A DNA stretch of 64,000 nt, taken from the NCBI GenBank assembly GCA_964534315.1, contig CAZHOV010000002.1, forward strand, positions 18,585 through 82,584. The letters run 5' to 3'. A program made the position numbers and the translations under genes. Numbering within the stretch: position 1 is the first letter of the stretch; each line of letters starts with the position of its first letter. Shown here piece by piece: positions 35,622 to 44,146 of this stretch. Under the pieces are notes generated by a model. The model saw nothing but the letters and a program-made list of their open reading frames with translations, searched no databases and was not told the origin of the DNA. The stretch is from CAZHOV01 sp964534315 (GTDB lineage Bacteria; Bacteroidota; Bacteroidia; Chitinophagales; Saprospiraceae).

Positions 35622-35921
35622 TTAAATATCCTTTAACCACGCAATACAATCATCAATTTGGGCAATGTAATGATTAATTTCACTCTTTATTTCCTTTGTA
35701 CTTTCCTGCTCCTCCGCTTGTTGCTTCTCCAAAGATAGCTTAAGTTTTTCAATTGTTTCTCTATGTTGCTTACCTTTTTTCTTTTGGTCTGCCAACAAGC
35801 TATTTAAATTTTGATTTTCTTTGATTAATGTATTATTATCGTTTTTTAAACGCTCTATAATTAAAGCAAGTTGCTTAACTTTCAGTTCTATCCCGTCTAT
35901 TTTCTCAACTAGTGATTCCAT
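35622..35921 (-). CDS. Small coiled-coil protein, possible ZapB-like partner
   Basis: 99 residues, almost entirely heptad-patterned coiled coil (IDGIELKVKQLALIIERLKND, LIKENQNLNSLLADQ), ending with a conserved-looking IDDCIAWLKDI tail. It resembles ZapB in size and structure and is immediately followed by zapA, which suggests a role at the division ring. The similarity is one of coiled-coil pattern, so the assignment is tentative. It lies between pheT and zapA. Confidence 0.65.
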   Translation of the reverse strand: MESLVEKIDGIELKVKQLALIIERLKNDNNTLIKENQNLNSLLADQKKKGKQHRETIEKLKLSLEKQQAEEQESTKEIKSEINHYIAQIDDCIAWLKDI

Positions 35922-35945
35922 ATTTCAAAACCAAGTAACAAAATT

Positions 35946-38390
35946 CTACTTTCGAATAAGCGCGCCCAGCTTCTGTTCATATTGAGTAATGAGTTTAAGC
36001 ATTATCTTCTCAACCTCCTTATCTTTTAAGGTTTTTGTTGGGTCCTCAAACAGCAGGCTGATCGCATATGATTTTTTTCCTTTTCCTAAGCGCTCTTCAT
36101 TTTCATATACATCGAATAAATTGATATCTTTTATCAACTTTTTACCCGACTTTTTTGCAATATCTGCAATTTCATTAAATTTTACGGATTTTTCAACTAC
36201 TAAGGCCAAATCTCTGCGTATTCCGGGAAACTTATTGAGCTCTTCAAAAATTACATTCACCTTTCCGGAGGCTTTAGTCAGCCTGTCCCAATCGAAGGTC
36301 GCAAAATAAACATCTTGCTTAATGTCCATTTTTTTAAGCAGACCTTTCTGGACCTTCCCGAAAGTTACCAGGTGTTGAGGCCCCCTGTGGTAGGTCTGCC
36401 CGTAAGTCAACCACTGATCATCCGCCACTTTTTCCTGGTAGCGCGTCACCCCCAATCTGTTCATCACTAAATGTACATAAGCTTTGAGTGTGTAAAAATT
36501 CACTTCTTGTGGTTCTTGCTGCAACCAGGTCTCCGGATGCTGCTTACCGGTAAGCGTCAGACTCAAATGACGACTTTCCTGTAAGGCTCCTTCTTCTTGC
36601 TGATAAGTACTTCCAAATTCAAATAGCTTCAGATCAAGGTTCTGTCGATTTAGGTTGTTTACAACCGTCTCCAATGAAGAAAGTAACATATCAGGCCGCA
36701 TAATATCCAGATGAATATTTGAGGTGTTGTTGATAAAAACTAACTTCTCCTCTTTCATGGGCAAGACGTCCTGGTAATATCTGGATTGCGACAACGAGAG
36801 GGCCATTGCTTCGCTAAATCCACTTCCCACCAACATGGCTCCGATCTGCTTTCTGACGGCACTGGCATCGACAGCATCTGAATGATTGACCGAAAAATTG
36901 ATCTGGTCTGGAGTGGGTACCCTATTCAGCCCATAAATCCTCAAAATTTCTTCAATAACGTCTACTTCTCTGGTGACATCTGATTTATTTGTCGGAATGG
37001 CCACTTTAACTACCTCATCTCCTTCTTCAACAATATCCATTTCCAAGGCTTTCAAAATTGCTTTAATTTCCGCTATTGGGATTTCCGTTCCCACCAATTT
37101 GCGTACCCGTTGGTAGCGCACTTCTATTTGTACGGGATTTATGGGATTAGGATACAAGTCGACGATCTCAGAAGTGATTTCTCCTCCGGCCAACTCCTTG
37201 ATTAGCAGCGCAGCCCGTTTTAATGCCAGAATGACTACATTAGGATCACTCCCTTTTTCAAAGACTTTGGCTGCATCCGTTCTCAACAGGTGGCGCATAC
37301 TGGTCCGCCTGATCCATTTGGCGCTGAAGTGGGCCGATTCCAGAAATATACTGGTCGTACCTTCTGTAACACCCGAATTTATCCCCCCGAAAACGCCGGC
37401 AATACACATGCCTTTAGACGCTCCATCGCAGATCATTAAATCCTGATCGCTCAATTTGCGGTCAACCTCATCGAGTGATTTGAAAATGCTACCATCTTCC
37501 AGCGTTTTAACCACTACCTTACCGTCTGTGATCTTTTCCGCGTCAAAAGCGTGAAGCGGCTGTCCTAGCTCGTGCAGGATATAGTTAGTAATATCAACAA
37601 TATTATTGATGGATCGGACGCCGATAGCTTCGAGTTTATTCTTCATCCAATCGGGGGAAGGACCTACTTTTATACCTCTAATGGTAAGGCCTGCGTATCT
37701 TGGGCAAGCATCGTAGTTTTCAACGCTCACCTCAATCGGTTGATCAATGCGGTCTATCTGAAAGCCGGAAACGTCGGGCATTTTAACAGCGGAGCCTTTG
37801 TCAGGGAGATTGATTTGCAGGTAGGCGGCAAGATCTTTAGCCACTCCCAAGTGACAGGTCGCATCAGAGCGATTGGGGGTGAGGCCTATTTCATAGACTA
37901 CGTCCGTTTCTATATTAAAATAATCGGCGGCAGGCATGCCTACCGGAGTATCTTCGGGGAGCACCAGAATTCCGCTATGATCATCGCCTAGTCCTAGTTC
38001 GTCCTCTGCACAGATCATCCCTTCCGACACCTCACCTCTAATCTTTCCTTTTTTTATTGTAAAGGCTTTTCCTTCTTTATCGTATAAATCTGTACCGATC
38101 GTTGCGACCACCACCTTCTGGCCGGCGGCGACATTGGGAGCACCACAAACAATATGAAGGTCTTGTTCATTACCTACATTGACAGTGGTCACCGAAAGTT
38201 TATCTGCATTGGGATGTTTGGCGCAGGTCTTGACCTCTCCGGTCACGATACCTTTGAGTCCTCCTTTTATACTTTCTACCGTTTTCATTCCCTCCACTTC
38301 AAGGCCTATTGCCGTCAATATTTCGCTGATCTCGTCTGCGGACAGGTGGATATCCAGGTAATTTTTTAGCCAGTTAAGTGAAACTTCCAT
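35946..38390 (-). CDS. pheT: Phenylalanyl-tRNA synthetase beta subunit
   Basis: 814 residues from the ATG at 38390 (MEVSLNWLKNYLDI), the usual PheT N terminus. A longer frame back to 38471 adds 27 residues not expected in the family and would include the promoter box. Domains in order are the tRNA-binding EMAP-like domain (about 40-150), B3/B4 editing domain with GQPLHAFDA, B5, the catalytic-like core, and the C-terminal ferredoxin-fold anticodon-binding domain (KFPGIRRDLALVV). It charges tRNA-Phe together with PheS, whose gene is not in the window. Confidence 0.95.
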   Translation of the reverse strand: MEVSLNWLKNYLDIHLSADEISEILTAIGLEVEGMKTVESIKGGLKGIVTGEVKTCAKHPNADKLSVTTVNVGNEQDLHIVCGAPNVAAGQKVVVATIGTDLYDKEGKAFTIKKGKIRGEVSEGMICAEDELGLGDDHSGILVLPEDTPVGMPAADYFNIETDVVYEIGLTPNRSDATCHLGVAKDLAAYLQINLPDKGSAVKMPDVSGFQIDRIDQPIEVSVENYDACPRYAGLTIRGIKVGPSPDWMKNKLEAIGVRSINNIVDITNYILHELGQPLHAFDAEKITDGKVVVKTLEDGSIFKSLDEVDRKLSDQDLMICDGASKGMCIAGVFGGINSGVTEGTTSIFLESAHFSAKWIRRTSMRHLLRTDAAKVFEKGSDPNVVILALKRAALLIKELAGGEITSEIVDLYPNPINPVQIEVRYQRVRKLVGTEIPIAEIKAILKALEMDIVEEGDEVVKVAIPTNKSDVTREVDVIEEILRIYGLNRVPTPDQINFSVNHSDAVDASAVRKQIGAMLVGSGFSEAMALSLSQSRYYQDVLPMKEEKLVFINNTSNIHLDIMRPDMLLSSLETVVNNLNRQNLDLKLFEFGSTYQQEEGALQESRHLSLTLTGKQHPETWLQQEPQEVNFYTLKAYVHLVMNRLGVTRYQEKVADDQWLTYGQTYHRGPQHLVTFGKVQKGLLKKMDIKQDVYFATFDWDRLTKASGKVNVIFEELNKFPGIRRDLALVVEKSVKFNEIADIAKKSGKKLIKDINLFDVYENEERLGKGKKSYAISLLFEDPTKTLKDKEVEKIMLKLITQYEQKLGALIRK

Positions 38391-38428
38391 CTCATCTATA
38401 GTTGAATAGGTTGATCTAAAGAAAAGTA

Positions 38429-38436
38429 CAAATATA
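38429..38436 (-). promoter_or_regulatory. Candidate promoter of pheT and the downstream zapA-rny genes
   Basis: TATATTTG on the minus strand is a perfect TAnnTTTG match 38 bases before the pheT start. No clear -33 element is seen. Confidence 0.55.
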
Positions 38437-38493
38437 GTAATTCTACTTTCCTGGGCATGAGTATATATCAAAAAATAGCGGTAATAAGTTCCA

Positions 38494-39312
38494 CTATTCG
38501 GTGATATCTACCCCTACTGCCTGGAGTACATCCTTATTTTGGCCGCCGAGATGGATAAAGGCGATCACCGAGCAGTTTTCATCTACCCATTCATTGGGGA
38601 GGATGTAGGAAAATGATTTTTCAAACGGCTGTCCCTCCAATAAGTTATCATCGGAGATGGAGCTACCTGTCGGATTGGTCAGGGTTTTACGCATTACGTG
38701 TTTGTGTTTGTAATCCGCAACCTTTCCTTCGAGCGTATCTTGATAGTCAATGATACCATTTTCAAGGATCATCACCGTTACCCGATGGTCTCCCTGCATA
38801 TCCTGAAGCGGCAGGATGGTAAGATCAACAGACAAGGCCCGCTCATTGGGGCTGTAGTTAGCTTCTAAATTCAGATTGGCGACGGGCTCTTGCTGTAATT
38901 CTTCGGCCACCAGAGCCCCCCACTCGTTTTTTCCTTTTTGATAAGTCGCGTCTCCGAATTTTTTCCGGTTGACGACAGCACTGGGATATCCCAACGGCTC
39001 TCCCAGGAGACTAAGGATCTGCTCTCCCTCCTCTGTCCTGAAATCGTACTTACTATCCGGAAGCGGGATCGCAAATGAACCGGAAGCATGGATAGATACC
39101 ACCACCAGATTATTGGGATTCAGAGCTAACAGGTTTTCCAATTCAGCACTTCCTTCCGGACAATTCACGCAACGCACGCCCGTAAATTCTTCAATCAACA
39201 CTACTCGATTCCCCGAATCTTGGGGCCCTACAGGCGGTATGACCGGCATATTTTCTTCACAGCCTACGATTAAAAAAAAGCAAGCGATCAGGTATAGGAT
39301 AGGTTTTTTCAT
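38494..39312 (-). CDS. Omp28-family lipoprotein
   Basis: 272 residues. A lipoprotein signal (lipobox LIVGC) is followed by the Omp28 core: VLIEEFTGVRCVNCPEGSAELE, a thioredoxin-like start with a CxxC (CVNC). The fold suggests thiol redox activity or a structural derivative of it. Downstream segments (PLGYPSAVVNRKKFG) are also typical. It follows the DUF6029 gene on the same strand, 77 bases away; with the divergent TlpA gene this gives two CxxC-containing thioredoxin-fold proteins around one outer-membrane protein. Confidence 0.82.
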   Translation of the reverse strand: MKKPILYLIACFFLIVGCEENMPVIPPVGPQDSGNRVVLIEEFTGVRCVNCPEGSAELENLLALNPNNLVVVSIHASGSFAIPLPDSKYDFRTEEGEQILSLLGEPLGYPSAVVNRKKFGDATYQKGKNEWGALVAEELQQEPVANLNLEANYSPNERALSVDLTILPLQDMQGDHRVTVMILENGIIDYQDTLEGKVADYKHKHVMRKTLTNPTGSSISDDNLLEGQPFEKSFSYILPNEWVDENCSVIAFIHLGGQNKDVLQAVGVDITE

Positions 39313-39389
39313 GATTTGAGCCTTTATTCAAAAAATATAAAATAGCTACTTTTGCAAAATAATCGAAAGGGTACACAGATTAATCAGTA

Positions 39390-41057
39390 CTAAAACGACG
39401 AATTTACTGTAAGTTTCACTCCGCTAAAGGCGGGTTCTAACCGGCAGATGCCTCCGGTACAGACTACCCCTTCCACTTGTTTGATATAACTCAACGAGAA
39501 GCGGTTGGCTTTATTGGTATAAAATACGTCAAATCTCGGATAATGGGAAGAATCCGGAAAATCCGCATTTTGCGGATCGATATTATACATATCAGAAACC
39601 GTAAATGTCCAGTGCGGCGCAATACTGAATTCTACCAGTCCAAACAGCCAGTCACCATATTCTCTATTCGTAAAACCAAATAATTCCAAGCCGGTTGCCA
39701 TATACTGGGCTTCGAAGCGAATAGAGCGCTTGCGATCAAACTTGTACAGAAAGTCTACATAGGGGATAAAAGTCTCCACCAGGTCTACGCCGGGCTTCGT
39801 TTCGAAAATTTCCTGATTATAGTTTTGAAACTGCACCCCGCCGATCAGGTTCCACTTTCGCTTGTATTTGTAGGTAAATTGGGTGAAGATCTCCCGGTAG
39901 AGCAGGTTATTATTCAGATCGGTAATATTCGAATAATTGACATAGAATCCTACTTTGCGGCTAGGCGAGTATCGCACGTCAATTTGATAAGCCAACTCCC
40001 CCAATTCCTGGGTGGCTGCATTATAACGGGCTGTTAACCGGTAAGTATTTACCCTGGCCATCGGAGGCAGGAAGTTGATAATTCCCCGATTCAGTTCTAC
40101 AAAAGGCTCTGTCCGGAAAGTGAAATTCTCCGTCCGTTTTCCTTCGACGGTAATTCCCAGGCCTTTAGTCGCATAACTCAAACTGGTGTAAACAATATTT
40201 CCCTCATCACCGACCAGTTTCCCAGTACTTACATCTCCTGTCCAGTTGAGCTTCTCAGCAAAAGGGTCATTAAACACGTCTCTTGTTTTGTAGGCACCTT
40301 CGATGTACCAGGAAAATCCTTTGTAAGAAAGGGTATTATAAATCGAAAAAGCATAATTATTGTGCTTGAAACTGAAACTATCCTGAGGCGTGTAAGAAGC
40401 AATGGTATTCACCACTTGTTCGGTGATCTCGTCATTATAGGTTCGATTGACGGCTCCGAACCCGGGAGCGAGGGTTAAGCCCCCCTCTTTACCTAAGGCA
40501 AAAAAACCATCCAGACTCCCTCCTTTTATGATGGCTCCGTAGGTATCAAATTGTAATTTCTGTTTTCCGGTGAAGAGTTTGATCTGAAGGTCAGGAGTAA
40601 GATCGTATAGAAGGCGCACCCCATATAGGGCATTGTCGATGAGTAGGGGGCGCTGTTCATAAGCCCGAAATATGGTTCCCGCACCAATCTGGTCATAAAA
40701 GTAGCCGACGGTGATGTCCAGGTCGTAGATCTTTTTACGGATAAACCACATCCCTATACCTTGTCCCGTATAAGAATCCTGTGGATTTAGCAGGTTGGAG
40801 TTGTTGAACAGATCAAACCGGAGGCCAAAATCAAAGCCCCAGTTGCTATAGTTAAGGTTGAGCCAGGCATCGGCGCCATAAAGTTGTCTGTCATACTGAG
40901 GAGTTCCAAATGCCCCAATAGTAGAGTCCCGCTGAAAAAAGTTACCGTTAGCTTCAAACCGCCCGCTGATCGTTCCCATATTCCCCTGGTTTTGCTGACT
41001 AAACCCTAACTGTACAACTGAACAAAATAGTAAAATGGTTAAAAAACGAAAGCACAT
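39390..41057 (-). CDS. DUF6029-like outer-membrane beta-barrel protein
   Basis: 555 residues with a signal peptide (to about residue 20). The segment ISGRFEANGNFFQRD opens a series of amphipathic strands (GVRLLYDLTPDLQIKLFTGK, DVRYSPSRKVGFYVNYSN), and the chain ends in Phe (VNSSF), as outer-membrane barrels do. It is next to Omp28 in the same operon, an arrangement common in Bacteroidota. The transported substrate or partner is unknown. Confidence 0.75.
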   Translation of the reverse strand: MCFRFLTILLFCSVVQLGFSQQNQGNMGTISGRFEANGNFFQRDSTIGAFGTPQYDRQLYGADAWLNLNYSNWGFDFGLRFDLFNNSNLLNPQDSYTGQGIGMWFIRKKIYDLDITVGYFYDQIGAGTIFRAYEQRPLLIDNALYGVRLLYDLTPDLQIKLFTGKQKLQFDTYGAIIKGGSLDGFFALGKEGGLTLAPGFGAVNRTYNDEITEQVVNTIASYTPQDSFSFKHNNYAFSIYNTLSYKGFSWYIEGAYKTRDVFNDPFAEKLNWTGDVSTGKLVGDEGNIVYTSLSYATKGLGITVEGKRTENFTFRTEPFVELNRGIINFLPPMARVNTYRLTARYNAATQELGELAYQIDVRYSPSRKVGFYVNYSNITDLNNNLLYREIFTQFTYKYKRKWNLIGGVQFQNYNQEIFETKPGVDLVETFIPYVDFLYKFDRKRSIRFEAQYMATGLELFGFTNREYGDWLFGLVEFSIAPHWTFTVSDMYNIDPQNADFPDSSHYPRFDVFYTNKANRFSLSYIKQVEGVVCTGGICRLEPAFSGVKLTVNSSF

Positions 41058-41368
41058 AATCAGTTCTATTTATATGATTCTAGGTTCTATTCTAGTTTGT
41101 AAGTAGTAAGACAAAAAAATTGGAAGAATAATTTTTTTAGTTTGGAAGCTATTTTCTGCACCATCTCCAAATATTCAATGGTTTAGTCAATTTCTTCCGA
41201 ACAAAATCATTCTACAAGCAATTTTGATTGGTCCCTCAAGCAGTTTTTGGGAAAAAAAATGATAAAATCCTGTCATCTGGAAAATATCTATATTGGTTTT
41301 CGTCGTTCTGTTATCGTTTTCGTGCTTAAACTGTAGCCTACCTGTAGGTTGCTTACATTCTTAAAAAA

Positions 41369-41392
41369 TTCCTAAATGCCAATATTTAGGAA
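41369..41392. other. Inverted repeat in the divergent spacer 41058-41621
   Basis: TTCCTAAAT (41369-41377) and ATTTAGGAA (41384-41392) form a 9-bp perfect inverted repeat. It lies about 65 bp upstream of the candidate tlpA promoter and could be an operator. The rest of this 564-bp spacer between divergent genes holds no gene that I can see. Confidence 0.4.
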
Positions 41393-41455
41393 CCTGATAA
41401 GGTTAGGATGGCGTTAAACATAAAGGTATGCTTCGAAATAAAATAATTTTTTGCC

Positions 41456-41463
41456 TAACTTTG
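41456..41463 (+). promoter_or_regulatory. Candidate promoter of the TlpA-like gene
   Basis: TAACTTTG matches TAnnTTTG. It would give a 5' untranslated region of about 150 nt before the ATG at 41622. Confidence 0.4.
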
Positions 41464-41621
41464 CCCGCACTTTACACAGTTTTGGCCATGCAAGTTAAAA
41501 TGATTTCATCAATCTTAATAAATTGGGAATATTTAATTTTTGAAAAGCATTGTCGAACCGATTGATTCTTTTAGAAATGCTTTAATTTTTTTGTATACTA
41601 ATAACTCACTAAATACTCGTT

Positions 41622-42125
41622 ATGACATTTTTTAAAACCATTTTATTCACAATATTAGTAACCTGCTCTTCAGCATTGATCGCTCAGCAAACACTTCCTA
41701 GTGTGCAAGTGCGGTCACTTGACGGAAAAACGGTAGATATTCAGGATTTTGGCAAAAATGATAAAATCACTGTGCTTAGCTTTTGGGCAACCTGGTGCTC
41801 GCCTTGTAAAAAGGAATTAGATGCTATCGCGGATGTCTATCCGGACTGGCAGGAGGAATACAATATGGAACTCGTTGCAGTTACTATTGACAACTCCAGA
41901 AATTTAACGAAGGTAGGTCCGTTGGTAGCTTCCAAAAACTGGGAATATACCATACTTGCCGACACCAAAGAAGAGTTGAAGAACGCCCTCAATGTGGCGG
42001 CCGTGCCTCATACGTTTTTGATCGATCAAAAGGGAAATATCGTTTTCTCTCACTCCGGTTATGTACCAGGCGATGAGTATGAACTGGAAGATATGATTAG
42101 AGAATTGGCTGCTGAGAAAGAATGA
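41622..42125 (+). CDS. TlpA-like thioredoxin-fold thiol oxidoreductase
   Basis: 167 residues with a signal peptide (ending near SALIAQQ). The active site WATWCSPCKKEL holds the CxxC (CSPC), and the cis-Pro segment VPHTFLIDQKGNIV is present. It should reduce disulfides in the periplasm, for instance in cytochrome or surface-protein maturation. It diverges from the DUF6029-Omp28 pair and is followed by a cluster of strong hairpins. Confidence 0.88.
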   Translation: MTFFKTILFTILVTCSSALIAQQTLPSVQVRSLDGKTVDIQDFGKNDKITVLSFWATWCSPCKKELDAIADVYPDWQEEYNMELVAVTIDNSRNLTKVGPLVASKNWEYTILADTKEELKNALNVAAVPHTFLIDQKGNIVFSHSGYVPGDEYELEDMIRELAAEKE

Positions 42126-42134
42126 TTTTTTAGA

Positions 42135-42184
42135 GGGGCTGTCTCATTAGTCAATGAGCCATCCCCAAGAGATTTTTTTATTTT
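42135..42184 (+). terminator. Terminator of the TlpA-like gene
   Basis: GGGG..CTCATT (from 42135) pairs with AATGAG..CCCC (to 42166) with a small internal bulge, and a T-rich tract (42172-42184) follows. It starts nine bases past the stop codon. Confidence 0.75.
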
Positions 42185-42243
42185 GGGAGGTCTGTTTTTA
42201 TTAAAAAAATTGTAATTTTTTTAATAAAAACAGACCTCCCAAA
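42182..42243. terminator. 30-bp perfect hairpin, probably bidirectional
   Basis: Arms 42182-42211 and 42214-42243 are perfect reverse complements with a 2-base loop. The foot is GC-rich (TTTGGGAGGTCTG) and the tip holds A7 and T7 tracts. It lies between convergent genes, so it could end transcripts from both sides. Confidence 0.65.
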
Positions 42244-42255
42244 GAAGAAAGTTTT

Positions 42256-42288
42256 GTGGCTCGTAACACCAAAGGTGTTATGAGCCAC
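42256..42288. terminator. 15-bp hairpin between convergent genes
   Basis: GTGGCTCGTAACACC (42256-42270) pairs with GGTGTTATGAGCCAC (42274-42288) with one G-T pair, loop AAA. A T5 run follows on the plus strand (42292-42297). Confidence 0.6.
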
Positions 42289-42366
42289 CCTCTTTTTAAG
42301 GTGGGCTGTTTTGTTTCCAGACGTTTATTGATAGATCAAATAGTTTAAGGGGGAATAGTTTACTCT

Positions 42367-42615
42367 TTATTTCTTTTTTTTTAGGTCTTTAAGAAACTTT
42401 TCTTTAAAGATACTCATATAGCTATTTGATATAGCTGTGCTATCAAACTCAGTAAAAGAATAATGGTCATTTAAACGGTACCAATTTTCTTTAACATATT
42501 GAAAATATTCTTTTTTCTCCTTATTTCGGTCCGTTTTGTTGATACTGGATGACTTGCAAGCTGAGATCAAGGCTAAACAAGAAAATAGAATAAAAAGGTG
42601 AATTATGCGAATCAT
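42367..42615 (-). CDS. Small lipoprotein of unknown function
   Basis: 82 residues. A lipoprotein signal with lipobox LISAC precedes a short charged domain (EKKEYFQYVKENWYRLNDHYSF) that ends in a lysine run. No family is recognised. Its start codon lies inside the left arm of a 19-bp inverted repeat that bounds the REP-like element 42605-42877, so the element may have replaced its original leader. Expression is uncertain. Confidence 0.6.
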   Translation of the reverse strand: MIRIIHLFILFSCLALISACKSSSINKTDRNKEKKEYFQYVKENWYRLNDHYSFTEFDSTAISNSYMSIFKEKFLKDLKKKK

Positions 42616-42877
42616 GGGCTAAACATTTATAGGGGCCTAAGAGAAAGCCGCTTTTGCGGCGAAAGATCATAGCCTGTAGCGTGAGCTACAGGAAGAAATA
42701 GCAGCTAAAACACGAAGCTGCAGCGCAGCGAAAGAGAATAGTCAACGTATTTTTTCTTTCGCCCCCACGGGGCTTTTATGATTAACCATGAATAACCCAG
42801 AGGCTTACGCCACTGGCTACGATATTTCGCTGCTATGCAGCTTTATGTTGTAACTAATTTTAGCCCATGATTCGCAT
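42605..42877. repeat. REP-like palindrome cluster bounded by a 19-bp inverted repeat
   Basis: Perfect 19-bp inverted arms (ATGCGAATCATGGGCTAAA at 42605-42623 and its complement at 42859-42877) enclose a series of small palindromes: GCCGC-TTTT-GCGGC, CCTGTAGC-GTGA-GCTACAGG, an AGCAGC...GCTGC region, and AGAGGCTTACGCC-ACTGGCTACG. No open frame fills it. The structure resembles REP/BIME elements moved by RAYT (Y1) transposases, or a structured RNA. Confidence 0.65.
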
Positions 42878-42893
42878 GACCCAGGTTTTAGAA

Positions 42894-42940
42894 GGGGTTG
42901 TTTTACGAAAAAAATAGAATTTTTTTCGTAAAACAACCCC
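42894..42940. terminator. 22-bp perfect hairpin past the TolB-like lipoprotein gene
   Basis: Arms 42894-42915 and 42919-42940 are perfect complements with the loop AGA. It has the same GC foot and A7/T7 tip as the hairpin at 42182-42243. It lies 19 bases past the stop of the minus-strand gene at 42960. Confidence 0.7.
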
Positions 42941-42959
42941 CTCATTCTTTCTAAATCCC

Positions 42960-44021
42960 TTATTCCGGAATCTCAATCACTCGCTCATTACTGCCATCAA
43001 TATCCATCAGGAATAGTCGCTCAGTATACTCCATTGTACAATCGTCAATTTTATTTCGGTCAATCCGTTCGTAGAGAACGGTATTACCGTCAGGAGATAT
43101 TGCCGCGTTGTCATACTGCCGGTTATCAGCTCCGGTTGCAATAATCGTTCTACTTTTTGTATCTACATTATAAACAATGAAGTTATGATTAGATCCATAG
43201 AATAGGCTGTTCATCTCTCCGATGTAGGTGGAAAAACTAGGCCAACCGGCGTGATAAAGACTGGAAGGAAAATCATATAGGTAAATGGCATCAAACGGAA
43301 TAAATAATTTCTGTGAAAAATCTATCTCTCCAATCCCCACTAAATCTTCATCTATATTGATCCAGCTCATCCCTGTAATTTTTTCATCCTTCCAGTTAAG
43401 ACCCGCTACTGTAAATTCTGAACTACTAATAGAATTTAAAGTTTTACCATTTTCGTCTGCTAAAAATATTGTAGTATTGCCATCATTCCAATTTTTATAG
43501 ACAATTTTGTTACCCATTCCATTCCATCTTGGTTCTTGATGCAGACCAGGAGCGTTCGTCAATTGGATCAAACTATCTCCATTAGACTTTACCTTAAAAA
43601 TGTTCGTTCCTGTTCCGGTATAAACCAGCCAACCCTTTACACTCCAATCCAGAAAAAAACAGGCATTATCGGCTATTTTATGTTTTTTTCCCGTACATAG
43701 ATTAAACGTCCAGATCTGCTGGTTGCATAAATTGCTTTCAATATCTCTTCGGATATAAGCAATTTCTAACGGATTATTGGGATTAAATACCGGGTAGGTA
43801 TAATAATAATTCATTAGTGGGATCATATCAATTGTGCGTATACAAGTCAATGGAATGAGCGAATCTGCATTTTCCACAAATCGAGTATAATTTTCTTCGA
43901 AACAGGGAGGTGGTGGTAGCTCCTCTTCTTCTGGTTGAGGACTATTTTCAGGGCTAAGGGAAGTATCTGAGCAGGCGGAGAGAGAAAGAAAGAAGAAGAT
44001 ATATAGTATTCTTTTTAGCAT
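42960..44021 (-). CDS. Lipoprotein with TolB/PD40-like beta-propeller
   Basis: 353 residues. A lipoprotein signal (lipobox LSACS) and a Pro/Glu-rich linker precede repeated propeller blades: YPVFNPNNPLEIAYIR, WTFNLCTGKKHKIAD, FKVKSNGDSLIQLT, EPRWNGMGNKIVYKN, AAISPDGNTVLYER and LFLMDIDGSNERVIEIPE. It is probably an envelope-anchored protein-binding or sensing propeller. No enzymatic motif is seen and its partner is unknown. Confidence 0.75.
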   Translation of the reverse strand: MLKRILYIFFFLSLSACSDTSLSPENSPQPEEEELPPPPCFEENYTRFVENADSLIPLTCIRTIDMIPLMNYYYTYPVFNPNNPLEIAYIRRDIESNLCNQQIWTFNLCTGKKHKIADNACFFLDWSVKGWLVYTGTGTNIFKVKSNGDSLIQLTNAPGLHQEPRWNGMGNKIVYKNWNDGNTTIFLADENGKTLNSISSSEFTVAGLNWKDEKITGMSWINIDEDLVGIGEIDFSQKLFIPFDAIYLYDFPSSLYHAGWPSFSTYIGEMNSLFYGSNHNFIVYNVDTKSRTIIATGADNRQYDNAAISPDGNTVLYERIDRNKIDDCTMEYTERLFLMDIDGSNERVIEIPE

Positions 44022-44146
44022 AGATTTAAGAATTCATATCAATTTCCATAATTTCAAAACAAAAAACGCCAAATGAAAATTTATTGTATTAAGTTTTTAT
44101 TAACTCTTATTCCTTTATTCTCTAGAGAGAAAAAACAATAACTCCT

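Noticed and set aside
38391..38471. Longer N terminus of PheT
   Set aside because: PheT proteins begin with the MEVSLNWL-type segment at 38390; the extension covers the TATATTTG promoter box.
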